A DNA stretch of 57,670 nt, taken from Desulfobacteraceae bacterium (GTDB taxonomy: Bacteria; Desulfobacterota; DSM-4660; Desulfatiglandales; Desulfatiglandaceae). A program made the translations under genes and the position numbers. The DNA lies in assembly GCA_003599015.1 (NCBI GenBank), contig QZIK01000147.1:1-57670 (forward strand), read 5' to 3'. Under the pieces are notes generated by a model. It worked only from the letters and a program-made list of their open reading frames with translations. It was not told the origin of the DNA and did no database searches. Shown piece after piece: positions 16,649 through 25,503 of the stretch; positions within the stretch are counted from its first letter, which is position 1, and each line of letters starts with the position of its first letter.

Positions 16649-16930
16649 ATGGGGGAAAAGAAGTCGCCGCCAGACGGGGAATACCAAATCCGTTGCCCGA
16701 GACTGGGACACCATGTTTCCTTTCTATATTGCAGATATGAGAATAAGGGGCTTCCCTGTTTCAAAACCCTGGACTGCTGGTTCGAGCATTTTCCGGTGGA
16801 GGAATATCTCAGGAATGATCTTTCCTCGGAGGACTGGGATAAGGTATTTGAAAATCTTCCTAAGAGCAAGGTTGTTTCCCTGCTGGAACTGATTGAGCAG
16901 GCAAAAAAAAGGAATCAAGAAAGGATATGA
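16649..16930 (+). CDS. Small four-cysteine protein upstream of iorA
   Basis: ATG 16649 has GGAGGG six bases upstream and is preferred over an earlier in-frame start at 16607. The 93-residue product has no signal peptide. Four cysteines lie in one 30-residue block: RCPRLGHHVSF, YCRYENKGLPC and DCW. This looks like a zinc or iron-sulfur site. The rest is charged and helical (SLLELIEQAKKRNQ). The stop overlaps the iorA start, so it is probably translated with IorA. I recall similar small proteins beside iorA in related bacteria, but no function is known to me. A role in maturation of, or electron transfer to, IorAB is only a guess. Confidence 0.75.
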   Translation: MGEKKSPPDGEYQIRCPRLGHHVSFLYCRYENKGLPCFKTLDCWFEHFPVEEYLRNDLSSEDWDKVFENLPKSKVVSLLELIEQAKKRNQERI

Positions 16931-18798
16931 TGAAAGAAGAGATTTTTTTGGGTAACGGCGCGATAGCCCTAGGGCTCCTTGAGGCCGGATGCCAGGTGGT
17001 GACCTCCTATCCTGGTACGCCGAGCTCAGAGATCCTGCCGGAGGTGGTACGCCTCAAGAAGTCGCAGGGCCTTAACACCTACGTTGAGTGGTCAACGAAC
17101 GAAAAGGTAGCCCTGGATAATGCCTTTGCCGCCTCGATTGCAGGAAAGAGGTCCTGCTGTTGCATGAAGCAGGTGGGACTCAACGTGGCTGCCGATTCAC
17201 TCATGAGCGCAGCATACATGGGAACTGTCGGTGGATTTGTGATCATTTCCTGCGATGATCCGGGACCCCACTCATCTCAGACCGAGCAGGACACCCGCCT
17301 TATGGCAAGGATTGCCAAGGTTCCTGTGCTTGATCCTTCTGGTCCCCTGGAGGCCAGGGATATGGCAAGGATTGCCTTTGAGATATCCGAGCGTTTTAGG
17401 ATTCCTGTAATACTGAGACCCGCTATCCGAGTTTGCCACGCAAGACAGAGCATGGCATGGGCGGATCTGAGAAGCAACGAAGCCAGGGCGGCATTCCAAA
17501 AAGACCCGGGCAGGTGGGCTGCAACACCCCGTTTCAGACTTATCCTTCACAGGGAACTGAACCATAAACTTAAAGAGATAGGAAGGCTCTTTGACGGGCT
17601 TTCGGAGATCAATTTCCATGACCTGCAGGAAGGAAAAACCTACCCTTTCGGCATCATCTGCGGAGGCGTGCCTTATGCAGTGGTAAAAGACATATTATCG
17701 GAACAGTCAAGGAGTGACATCCCGGTCCTCAAGCTGGGTGCTCCCTATCCTTTCCCTGAAAGTCTTGCATCTCAATTCATGGAACAATGCGAAAGGGTTT
17801 TGGTTTTGGAGGAGACTGATACCCTGATTGAATATCTGCTCTCGGACAAGGACAAGGTTATGGGCCGAAGGTCCGGCCATGTGCCTCAGGAGGGAGAGCT
17901 TATTCCGGAAGCAGTGGCAAGAGCTGTCAATAAGGCCCTTGAGACCTGCGGACTTGAAGTCCTTTCCATCGGCGACAGCCGTGAGGTAAATGAGCTGGTT
18001 AAGGGTCTTTCCCTGCCCGTGAGAAAGCCGACCCTTTGCCCCGGCTGTCCCCACAGGGCATCTTTTTTCGCCATTAGAAAAGGACGCTCCAAGGCGATCT
18101 TTACCTCTGATATAGGCTGTTATACCCTGGGTCTCAACCTTGGTTCCGTGGATACATGCCTTGACATGGGTGCGGCTATTACTATGGCATCGGGCTTCTA
18201 TCATGCCTTTGGCCAGGACGGAACGAGGCAACCCATTATTGCGACCATAGGAGACTCCACATTTTATCATTCAGGTACTGCGGGGCTGCTCAACGCAGTA
18301 TATAACGGGGCGAGATTCATTCTGGTCATCCTCGACAACCAGATAACGGCCATGACAGGGATGCAGCCGACCCCCGGGCTTGGAATACGTGCAGACGGAA
18401 CAAGCGGTGTGGCCATTCCTCTTGAAAGGGTGGTCAGGGGGTGCGGTATTGATTTTCTGGAGGTGGTTGATCCTTATGATCTTTCAACCATGTTAGGAAC
18501 TCTTAAGAGAGCCACCTCTTACGTACAGGATGCTGCCGGCGGGATCGCCGTCGTTATAGCCCGGCATCCGTGTGTGATCGCTTACAGAAAGGAGGCCATA
18601 CCCAACCCCAGAAAGCCCACAGTCACAGATGAGTGTGTATCATGCGGTTTTTGTATGCAGCGCTTTGAATGTCCGGCTCTTTACAGGGATGAGAAGGCAG
18701 ACCATACCATGATAAATGAAGTCCTTTGTACCGGATGCGGCGTGTGTATTGAGGTCTGTCCCAAAGGGGCCATTGTAGCCGTGGGTTCAGAGCAATGA
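16927..18798 (+). CDS. iorA: Indolepyruvate:ferredoxin oxidoreductase, alpha subunit
   Basis: This 623-residue catalytic subunit oxidatively decarboxylates aryl pyruvates from Trp, Phe and Tyr to aryl-acetyl-CoA, reducing ferredoxin. The order is an N-terminal pyrimidine-binding domain (SYPGTPSSEILPE), a linker domain, and the TPP-binding domain (CPGCPHRASFF, GDSTFYHSG, LDNQITAMTG). It ends with two [4Fe-4S] motifs, CVSCGFC with a following Cys and CTGCGVCIEVCP. ATG 16927 overlaps the small gene; ATG 16930 is equally usable after AAAGG. The enzyme is oxygen-sensitive and typical of anaerobes. Confidence 0.96.
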   Translation: MMKEEIFLGNGAIALGLLEAGCQVVTSYPGTPSSEILPEVVRLKKSQGLNTYVEWSTNEKVALDNAFAASIAGKRSCCCMKQVGLNVAADSLMSAAYMGTVGGFVIISCDDPGPHSSQTEQDTRLMARIAKVPVLDPSGPLEARDMARIAFEISERFRIPVILRPAIRVCHARQSMAWADLRSNEARAAFQKDPGRWAATPRFRLILHRELNHKLKEIGRLFDGLSEINFHDLQEGKTYPFGIICGGVPYAVVKDILSEQSRSDIPVLKLGAPYPFPESLASQFMEQCERVLVLEETDTLIEYLLSDKDKVMGRRSGHVPQEGELIPEAVARAVNKALETCGLEVLSIGDSREVNELVKGLSLPVRKPTLCPGCPHRASFFAIRKGRSKAIFTSDIGCYTLGLNLGSVDTCLDMGAAITMASGFYHAFGQDGTRQPIIATIGDSTFYHSGTAGLLNAVYNGARFILVILDNQITAMTGMQPTPGLGIRADGTSGVAIPLERVVRGCGIDFLEVVDPYDLSTMLGTLKRATSYVQDAAGGIAVVIARHPCVIAYRKEAIPNPRKPTVTDECVSCGFCMQRFECPALYRDEKADHTMINEVLCTGCGVCIEVCPKGAIVAVGSEQ

Positions 18799-18812
18799 AG
18801 GGGGACAAGGCA

Positions 18813-19379
18813 ATGGACACCATAAATATCGTTCTTTGCGGACTGGGAGGACAGGGTATCCTTTTTATGACAAAGGTGCTTGCAGAAGATGCTCTCAGAA
18901 GGAAAATCCCTGTATTGGGGGCTGAGACCCATGGTATGGCCCAGAGGGGAGGCTCCGTCGTGTCGCATCTTAGGATGGGAAATGCAAAAAGCAGTCTTGT
19001 GTCTTCCGGTCAGGCCAGGTTTCTTCTGGCGCTTGATCCATGGGAGGCATACCGAAATCTTCCATTCCTGGCACCTGGAGGGTTTCTTTTTGCCAATGCT
19101 CCTGAAGGGGGGGGGCCGGCGGAAGAGGTGAAGATCTACCTGGATAAGCTGGGCGTTGAGACAAGGATTACGGATGCAGGAATGTTAGCAAGGAAAATAG
19201 GTGCACCCCTTTCTACTAATCTGGCCTTGCTGGGGTTTTTCTCATCATTTTCGGACGGAGGGCCGTTTTCCCACGAGGGGCTCCATGAAACAATTTCATT
19301 GATAAGCCCCGAGAGGTTCAGGGAGACCAATCTCAAGGTGTTTGAGGCGGGTTTTGAACAGGGGGCGAAAAGGTCTTAG
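18813..19379 (+). CDS. iorB: Indolepyruvate:ferredoxin oxidoreductase, beta subunit
   Basis: This 188-residue gamma-type subunit has the expected start INIVLCGLGGQGILFMTKVL and the run AETHGMAQRGGSVVSHLR seen in 2-oxoacid:ferredoxin oxidoreductases. ATG 18813 is chosen because GGGGG lies eight bases before it and the protein then begins like other IorB proteins. ATG 18795, which overlaps the iorA stop, is the alternative. It forms the heterodimer or heterotetramer with IorA. Confidence 0.93.
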   Translation: MDTINIVLCGLGGQGILFMTKVLAEDALRRKIPVLGAETHGMAQRGGSVVSHLRMGNAKSSLVSSGQARFLLALDPWEAYRNLPFLAPGGFLFANAPEGGGPAEEVKIYLDKLGVETRITDAGMLARKIGAPLSTNLALLGFFSSFSDGGPFSHEGLHETISLISPERFRETNLKVFEAGFEQGAKRS

Positions 19380-19986
19380 AGAAGCCGTTGCAGGCATTGT
19401 TCTTGCCGCTGGAGCTTCAAGCCGCATGGGGAGTCCTAAACAGCTTCTCGGATTTGGAAAAACTACCCTTCTGGGGCGGGTCCTCAATGAGGCCCTGAGC
19501 TCTGAGCTGGATAGTGTAGTTGTGGTTTTGGGCTACATGGCGGAGGAGATCGCTGCGTCACTGGAGGATCTGGCATCCAATCCAAGGCTTTCAGTTTTGT
19601 TGAACAAGGATTATGAAAAGGGGTTAAGCTCTTCCATCAAGGCGGGTCTTGCTTTTGTGGAGAGGGATTATGACCATGTAATGATCCTTCTTGCGGATAT
19701 GCCTTTCATAAGCAGAAGTATCATAAACAGGCTCATCAGTAACTATATGGTATCGGGTCTTCCCTTGGGTGCCGTAAACGCGGGAGGCAGACGTTCTCAC
19801 CCTGTAATCTTAAGCCGTTGTCTTTACCCTGAAATTGCAAGACTGGAAGGAGACAAGGGGGCGAGGGGGATATTTGCATTTTACAAAGACAGGGTATGTA
19901 TGGTGGATACTGATACGCCTTTTGAAGACAGGGATATAGACACCCCATCGGAATATGAAGCGCTGATAAAAGTCGCAACCGACTGA
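19354..19986 (+). CDS. MocA-like nucleotidyltransferase (molybdenum cofactor cytidylyltransferase)
   Basis: This product of about 210 residues has the GT-A nucleotidyltransferase signature IVLAAGASSRMGSPKQLL, then LADMPFIS and AGGRRSHPVIL. These are diagnostic of the MobA/MocA family. MocA adds CMP to molybdopterin to make the dinucleotide used by xanthine dehydrogenase-family enzymes, and one such enzyme is encoded at 39949-43839. No ATG is available. TTG 19354 follows GAGGCGGG; TTG 19342 is possible. Either start lies inside iorB, so the genes are coupled. CMP versus GMP specificity is inferred from similarity to MocA, not proven. Confidence 0.85.
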   Translation: MNRGRKGLREAVAGIVLAAGASSRMGSPKQLLGFGKTTLLGRVLNEALSSELDSVVVVLGYMAEEIAASLEDLASNPRLSVLLNKDYEKGLSSSIKAGLAFVERDYDHVMILLADMPFISRSIINRLISNYMVSGLPLGAVNAGGRRSHPVILSRCLYPEIARLEGDKGARGIFAFYKDRVCMVDTDTPFEDRDIDTPSEYEALIKVATD

Positions 19987-20076
19987 TGTTAATGGGCTTT
20001 TTTGCTCCTGCGTTAGCGATTAGCTGCCCGGATAGTCGGAAAGGATTGCTGAAAAATACTTTTTAATTGATTCCGG

Positions 20077-21030
20077 CTACTTCAGCAGGAAATCCGTTAT
20101 GTATTTTGAGGCCGTTAAAATGATGATTGCTGCCAGCATCCATTTTATGGCCTTTGCAGGGACATACTTCTGAACCCTTGCCCCTAAATACATTCCGGCC
20201 ATACCTCCTATGCCGAAAAGTATTCCCAAAATCCAGTCAGGGGCAACGGACATCCCGGGATATAACGGAGCTATTGCCTGATAAAAGCCTACTCCTGCTA
20301 CGGATGTCACAAACGTGCCCATGAGAGCCGCTCCTGCCACGGTATAGACAGGCAGGCGGAAGAAGGATACGAAAAACGGGGCTATTATGGCACCTCCTCC
20401 TATGCCGTAGATGCCGCCGACTATCCCTACAGCAAATGAAAGAGAAAAGATGCCCCATATCGGCACATCAAAGTGTTCCCCGTAAAAGTCATAGGAGATG
20501 CGTCCGAGCCCTGTTTTTGTTCCGGTCACAGCAGGGAGTCTATGGCCTTTGTTTGCTCTATTGTGATCCTGTAGGTATTTTCGAACAAGCTCCTGAAATC
20601 GTTTCTCGCTGGAGTTTTTATCGTCGACGCCGGATTTTCTCAAAAGATCCCGAACAAGTCTGATGCCAATGTAGAGAAGAACCAGGCCGGCAAAGAACTT
20701 AAAATTGCGGGGATCAGGAAGATATTTTACTCTTACTACGGCGCCGATCAGTACCCCCGGAAGGGTTCCTATTACGACTATCCATGTGAGGGGCCAGACC
20801 ATCCTTCCTTCCCGTATGTAACGGTAAACTCCACTCGGTATGGCCACGATATTGTAAAGCTGATTTGTTGAGCTTACAGACGGATTTGTGAATCCCAAAA
20901 AGGATAGCTGAAAGGGAAGGATCAAAAATGCTCCGGATACTCCGCCCATGGAGGTGAAAAAGGAGATGACGAAGGCCACAAGGGGAGGAATCCAGGGGGA
21001 AACCGTTATATCGGCAGTAGGGAAATACAT
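20077..21030 (-). CDS. TauE/SafE family membrane exporter
   Basis: This 317-residue inner-membrane protein has two halves of about four hydrophobic segments, each beginning with a glycine-rich motif: SFFTSMGGVSGAFLILP and VGGIYGIGGGAIIAPF. This is the TauE/SafE (DUF81) pattern. A charged loop of about 60 residues, including SSEKRFQELVRK, separates the halves and is longer than in many members. The family exports sulfite, sulfonates or organosulfur anions. It lies 20 bases after the RND pump gene, so it appears to be the last gene of that operon. The transported anion is unknown. Confidence 0.9.
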   Translation of the reverse strand: MYFPTADITVSPWIPPLVAFVISFFTSMGGVSGAFLILPFQLSFLGFTNPSVSSTNQLYNIVAIPSGVYRYIREGRMVWPLTWIVVIGTLPGVLIGAVVRVKYLPDPRNFKFFAGLVLLYIGIRLVRDLLRKSGVDDKNSSEKRFQELVRKYLQDHNRANKGHRLPAVTGTKTGLGRISYDFYGEHFDVPIWGIFSLSFAVGIVGGIYGIGGGAIIAPFFVSFFRLPVYTVAGAALMGTFVTSVAGVGFYQAIAPLYPGMSVAPDWILGILFGIGGMAGMYLGARVQKYVPAKAIKWMLAAIIILTASKYITDFLLK

Positions 21031-21050
21031 CTGTTCATTTCCTCCCTTTA

Positions 21051-24000
21051 TTAGCTAGAGACTGAGCCTGCAGGTAAATGGGAGTTCCCATCCGCCGAGT
21101 TGAAGGTGCCAGCCCTCATGTGTGCAGTTTTTATGGCATAATAGGTCACAGGTACCACCAGCATAGTAAAGGCAGTTGATGCCGTCAATCCGAATATCAA
21201 TGCCCAGGCAAGACCTGAAAAAATAGGATCCAGGGTGATCGGCCATGCCCCCAGGGCAGTTGTGGCCGCTGTGAGGAGTATGGGCCGCAGTCTTATTGCC
21301 CCGCTTTGAAGTACGGCTTCCTTAAGGTTTGAGCCCTGTTCAACTGCATCGTCTATAAATTCAACAAGAACAACTGAGTTGCGGATGACTATTCCCCCCA
21401 GCGCTATCATTCCTATCATGCTGGTTGCCGTAAAAAAAACAGGATTCGGGAATCCTGCGACAGGCTCTGCAATAAGGGCGTTGAAAAGCCAGAACCCGGG
21501 CATTATGCCTATAATGGTAAGGGGAATTGCAACCATTATGAGAAGCGGCATTGAAAAGGATTTCATCTGGATAACCAGCAGTATGTAGATACCTAGAAGC
21601 GCCACCATATAAGCGATACCAAGATCCCTGAATACATCCACTGTTATCTGCCATTCTCCCTCGCCTGCCCATTCAACCCTTATGCCCTCAGGGAGAGGCT
21701 CTTTTTTTAATAAACCCTGCATATCCACTATAGCCTCCGCAGGGGCGCGTCCTGCCGTCTCACCAAAGACATAGACTACCCTCTCAAGGTTTTTATGGTA
21801 AATTGGTTGGTCTTCTTTTACAGGTATAAAAACACCCAGTTCTCCAATAGGGATCATCTTGCCGTCCGCTGTCTTGAGGGTTATCTCTTCAAGGGAGGCT
21901 GTGCTGCTTCTTTTCTCCCTTGGGAGAACCAGTCTTACCGGAAGTGCCTGACGCTCTCCGGGCAGGTGTATGGTAGCCGGTTTTTCACCACTTACGGCCG
22001 TCTTTAGGGTGTGTGCGAGCATCTGGGCTGAAACCCCGTGAAGGGCTGCCTTTTCCTTATTAAGCTCGAAATCCATTCTGAATCTTTCTTTTTCAAGCGT
22101 GTCGTCAATATCGCAGACAAACGGCTCTTTCTCCATTATCTGCCTTAAACGGGATGAAGCTGCGGACAGCTCTTCTCGGCTTTTACCAGGTTCACCGTAA
22201 ATCTCGGCTACAATGGTGGCTAGTACCGGAGGTCCCGGCGGCAGCTCCACGATCTTGATGGAGGCATTGGTGGATCCGGCTATGGCTTCAAGGTCGCTGC
22301 GCAGTCTGAGCACAATTTCATGGCTTTGTTGAGTTCTTTTTGTCTTTTCCTGGAGGTTGACCCTTATGTCTCCCATGTGGCCACCCTGCCGGAGATAGTA
22401 ATGACGAACCATTCCATTGAAGTCCATGGGGGAGGAGACCCCCACGTAAGAAACAAAATTGGTTACTTCGGGAACGCCTCTCAGGTATTCCTCAAAATCC
22501 AGAAATACTCTGTTGGTAGCCTCAAGGGGCGTGCCTTCGGGCATGTCAATTACTATCTGGAACTCGTTTTTGTTGTCAAAAGGGAGCATTTTAAGCGGTA
22601 CGTAGCGGAAAAGGGCAAGGGCCGATGATCCTGCCATAAGGATAATAATTGCGGCTAACAGAAGATATCTCTTTGGCCTGGAATCCAGGAACGGCTCCAA
22701 AATCCTCCTGTATCCGTGCCTTAACCATGGCGGAACGATATCTCTTCCTTTGCCGCTGCTGCCATTTGATGAATGCGGAATTCGATCCTTGAGAAGATTG
22801 TAGGAAAGCCATGGAACTATGGTCAATGCACATACTGTTGAGAAGGATACTGTAAGCGGAACGTTGGCTGCCATAGGGGCCATGTAAGGACCCATCATGC
22901 CTGTTATGAAAAACATGGGGGTAAAGGATACAATTATTGCAAGGGTTGACATTATAACAGGAGGCAGAACCTCGCGCACTGCATAGAGTGCGGCATCCAT
23001 AGGGCCTCGAATACCAAGGAGGATATGGCGCTGAATATTATCCACGTTTGTTATCGGGTCATCCACTACCAGCCCTAGAGAGAGGATAAGGGCAAAAAGG
23101 GTTACTCTGTTGATTGTGTAACCGAACATGTAATTGACGAAGAGGGCCAGAGAGAAACTCAAGGGAACGGCGCAGGCCACTATAAGAGCTTCCCGCCCTC
23201 CCAGCGTAAAGGCTAGAAGGGCCACAACAATAATTATTGCGAAAAGCAGAGAAGTTAATAAATCGTCAACCTTTTCCTGGGCAGTCTTGCCGTAATTGCG
23301 GGTAACCTCAACATGAATCCCGGCCGGGATCACCTCTACCTTGAGACTTTCCAGTTTGCTGAGTATTGCCTTTGCAACCGATACAGCGTTTGCCCCCTTT
23401 TTCTTGGCCAGGGCAAGCGTTACAGCCGGTGCCTGCAGGGGCCTTCCCTCGGCTCCGGCATCTTTCCTTAAGAAATGTGAAAATCCTATCCTGCAATACT
23501 GCTCCGCCTCACAGGGTCCATCCATAATCCGTGCAACATCCCTCAGATAAACGGGGCGTCCCTCACGTACCCCTACAACAAGGGCCTCCACGTCTCTGGA
23601 GGATGACGCGAAGGAATCGCTCGTGACTGTAATCTCATGGTTCAATCGGCTGAATGATCCGGCTGTGACCGACACGTCTGTCCCTTTGAGGCAGCGCTCT
23701 GCATCCATGAAGGATACCCCAAGGCCTGCCATTCGCTCCGGTAGTAGTTCAACGCGGACTTCCCGCTGTCTTCCTCCGGCAATGGATGTTCTTGAGATCT
23801 CCGGAACCTCTGCCAGACGCGACAGAAGCTCTTCACCCACTCTCCTTAAATCATAGTCGCTGTGTTTTTCGGAATAGAGGGTCAGGGTGACGACAGGTAC
23901 GTCATCTATCTCAACAGGTTTGACGACCCATCCCCGAACAATCGGCGGGGCCTGGTCAATATTCATGGTTATTTTGTTGTGGAGCTTTACAATGGAGCGC

Positions 24001-24338
24001 TCCCTGTCCTCTCCAACATAAAACCGTACAGTGACTATGGCCATATCACGTCGCGATACGGAATATACATATTCAACTCCGTCAATCTGCCACAGTAGCC
24101 TTTCAAGGGGGGTTGCGACAAGTTTTTCAACTTCCTGGGCACTGGCGCCTGGAGCCTGGATATATACATCGGCTAAAGGCACTGTTATCTGGGGGTCTTC
24201 CTCTCTGGGGGTTGCAAGGATACCTGCCATCCCTGTAGCAAGGGCAAAAACCATAAACAGAATTGAAAGCCTGTAATCAAGGAATAGTCTTACGATCGAC
24301 GTTACTAATCCTTCAGACCTTCCGTCTTGGTCAGGCAT
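21051..24338 (-). CDS. RND-family efflux pump, inner-membrane subunit
   Basis: ATG 24338 overlaps the adaptor stop by eight bases and follows a GGAGGCGAGG-type site, so it is preferred over a start at 24362. The 1095-residue protein has the RND pattern of TM1, a large periplasmic loop, TM2-6, a second loop and TM7-12. The TM4 proton-relay acids are in LGLVVDDPITNVDNI, and the C-terminal half carries GGIVIRNSVVLVEFID. ATPREEDPQI near the first loop and these motifs suggest a pump of the general AcrB/CzcA-like class. DDP in TM4 does not fit the classic heavy-metal motif cleanly, so drug, solvent or metal substrates remain open. Confidence 0.92.
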   Translation of the reverse strand: MPDQDGRSEGLVTSIVRLFLDYRLSILFMVFALATGMAGILATPREEDPQITVPLADVYIQAPGASAQEVEKLVATPLERLLWQIDGVEYVYSVSRRDMAIVTVRFYVGEDRERSIVKLHNKITMNIDQAPPIVRGWVVKPVEIDDVPVVTLTLYSEKHSDYDLRRVGEELLSRLAEVPEISRTSIAGGRQREVRVELLPERMAGLGVSFMDAERCLKGTDVSVTAGSFSRLNHEITVTSDSFASSSRDVEALVVGVREGRPVYLRDVARIMDGPCEAEQYCRIGFSHFLRKDAGAEGRPLQAPAVTLALAKKKGANAVSVAKAILSKLESLKVEVIPAGIHVEVTRNYGKTAQEKVDDLLTSLLFAIIIVVALLAFTLGGREALIVACAVPLSFSLALFVNYMFGYTINRVTLFALILSLGLVVDDPITNVDNIQRHILLGIRGPMDAALYAVREVLPPVIMSTLAIIVSFTPMFFITGMMGPYMAPMAANVPLTVSFSTVCALTIVPWLSYNLLKDRIPHSSNGSSGKGRDIVPPWLRHGYRRILEPFLDSRPKRYLLLAAIIILMAGSSALALFRYVPLKMLPFDNKNEFQIVIDMPEGTPLEATNRVFLDFEEYLRGVPEVTNFVSYVGVSSPMDFNGMVRHYYLRQGGHMGDIRVNLQEKTKRTQQSHEIVLRLRSDLEAIAGSTNASIKIVELPPGPPVLATIVAEIYGEPGKSREELSAASSRLRQIMEKEPFVCDIDDTLEKERFRMDFELNKEKAALHGVSAQMLAHTLKTAVSGEKPATIHLPGERQALPVRLVLPREKRSSTASLEEITLKTADGKMIPIGELGVFIPVKEDQPIYHKNLERVVYVFGETAGRAPAEAIVDMQGLLKKEPLPEGIRVEWAGEGEWQITVDVFRDLGIAYMVALLGIYILLVIQMKSFSMPLLIMVAIPLTIIGIMPGFWLFNALIAEPVAGFPNPVFFTATSMIGMIALGGIVIRNSVVLVEFIDDAVEQGSNLKEAVLQSGAIRLRPILLTAATTALGAWPITLDPIFSGLAWALIFGLTASTAFTMLVVPVTYYAIKTAHMRAGTFNSADGNSHLPAGSVSS

Positions 24339-25503
24339 TATCCTCGCCTCCCGTAAAAGCAATTATTTCTCCCCCTGAAAGACCTGAAAGGATCTCAATC
24401 CGTTCTCCCATGGTCCGCCCTGTCTTGACCATCACCTTGTTCCATCCTTCCCCGATTTTAACCAGCACGGTATCAAGTTGACCCACCCGGTTGACAGCTT
24501 TCCTGGGAACAGTGATAACCCTTATCTCTTCAAGGGGTACAAGGAGCCTTCCGAACATGCCTGGAAATATCCTTTCATCCTGTGGAAGGCCTGTTTTGAC
24601 AACAAAGGTTCTTGTGCTTGGATCTCCCGAGGGTACAAGCTCTTCCACAGATGCATCAAATGCAAGCGAAAGAGCGTCAATTGCTACTCTTACTCCGGCT
24701 CCGGGAAGAACCTTCTGGACATGACCTTCTCTGACCATGGCTTCGAGCCTGAGGGAGCCCCTTGTCTGAATCACGATCAGGGGCTTTCCGGGCACCGCCA
24801 GGTCGCCGGGTTCCACGAGACGCCTTGCAATCTGTCCTTGTTCATGGGCTTTAATCCATGTGTAACCCAGAGCTATCTTTGCCTCTTCAACAAGTTTTTC
24901 TGCTTTGTTAACTCCTGCATCAGCCTCCTTTATGGCATCTTCGGCCTGCCTTACTTTTGCCCTGGCCTGAAGAAAGGCGGCCTCTGCTATTTCAAGGTCC
25001 TGAAGAGTTGCAGCCTGGGCCTCCAGGTATTTCCTGATTCGGTTATACGCCGCTTCTGCCTGTGAATAGACTGCCTTGGCGGCAGTCAACCCCTGAAAAG
25101 CCTGTTCACGTCTGGCACTGGCCGAAGCAAGTCCTTCTTCCGCTCTTGAAAGCCTTGACCTCAGTTCCCGGCTGTCAAGGATCAGAAGAGGCTCTCCCCT
25201 GACCACATTCTGGCCTGGTTTCACCAGGACTTGCTCCACTTTTGCGCTTATCTGTGCCTCTACTGTGGTTTCGGTGCGGGGCCTTACGGTCCCGACTGCT
25301 TCGTAGAATTCCGTAATGGTTTCTATTTTCGCCTCTGCAGTCTTAAATTTAACAAATGATTCTTTCGGAGGAGTTACTGTGCTGCCTGGGCCTACCTTGT
25401 TTGCCGTGAAAATGCCTCCCATATGAAGCATGAGAACTACAACTGCGGTACCTGTCGCAAGTGAAAGCGCCATTCTAAGGAATTTCTTATTTCTTTTTTC
25501 CAT
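24331..25503 (-). CDS. RND periplasmic adaptor (membrane fusion) protein
   Basis: ATG 25503 with GAGGA ten bases upstream is favoured over an in-frame start at 25554 that lies deep in the tolC gene. The product of about 390 residues has an N-terminal membrane anchor (about residues 8-28). A first lipoyl half follows (VEAQISAKVEQVLVKPGQ), then a coiled-coil hairpin of roughly 120 residues rich in Ala, Glu and Arg. The second lipoyl half contains LGYTWIKAHEQGQIARRLV, and a beta-barrel and membrane-proximal domain complete it. It links the RND pump with the TolC protein. The overlaps at both ends show an operon. Confidence 0.92.
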   Translation of the reverse strand: MEKRNKKFLRMALSLATGTAVVVLMLHMGGIFTANKVGPGSTVTPPKESFVKFKTAEAKIETITEFYEAVGTVRPRTETTVEAQISAKVEQVLVKPGQNVVRGEPLLILDSRELRSRLSRAEEGLASASARREQAFQGLTAAKAVYSQAEAAYNRIRKYLEAQAATLQDLEIAEAAFLQARAKVRQAEDAIKEADAGVNKAEKLVEEAKIALGYTWIKAHEQGQIARRLVEPGDLAVPGKPLIVIQTRGSLRLEAMVREGHVQKVLPGAGVRVAIDALSLAFDASVEELVPSGDPSTRTFVVKTGLPQDERIFPGMFGRLLVPLEEIRVITVPRKAVNRVGQLDTVLVKIGEGWNKVMVKTGRTMGERIEILSGLSGGEIIAFTGGEDNA

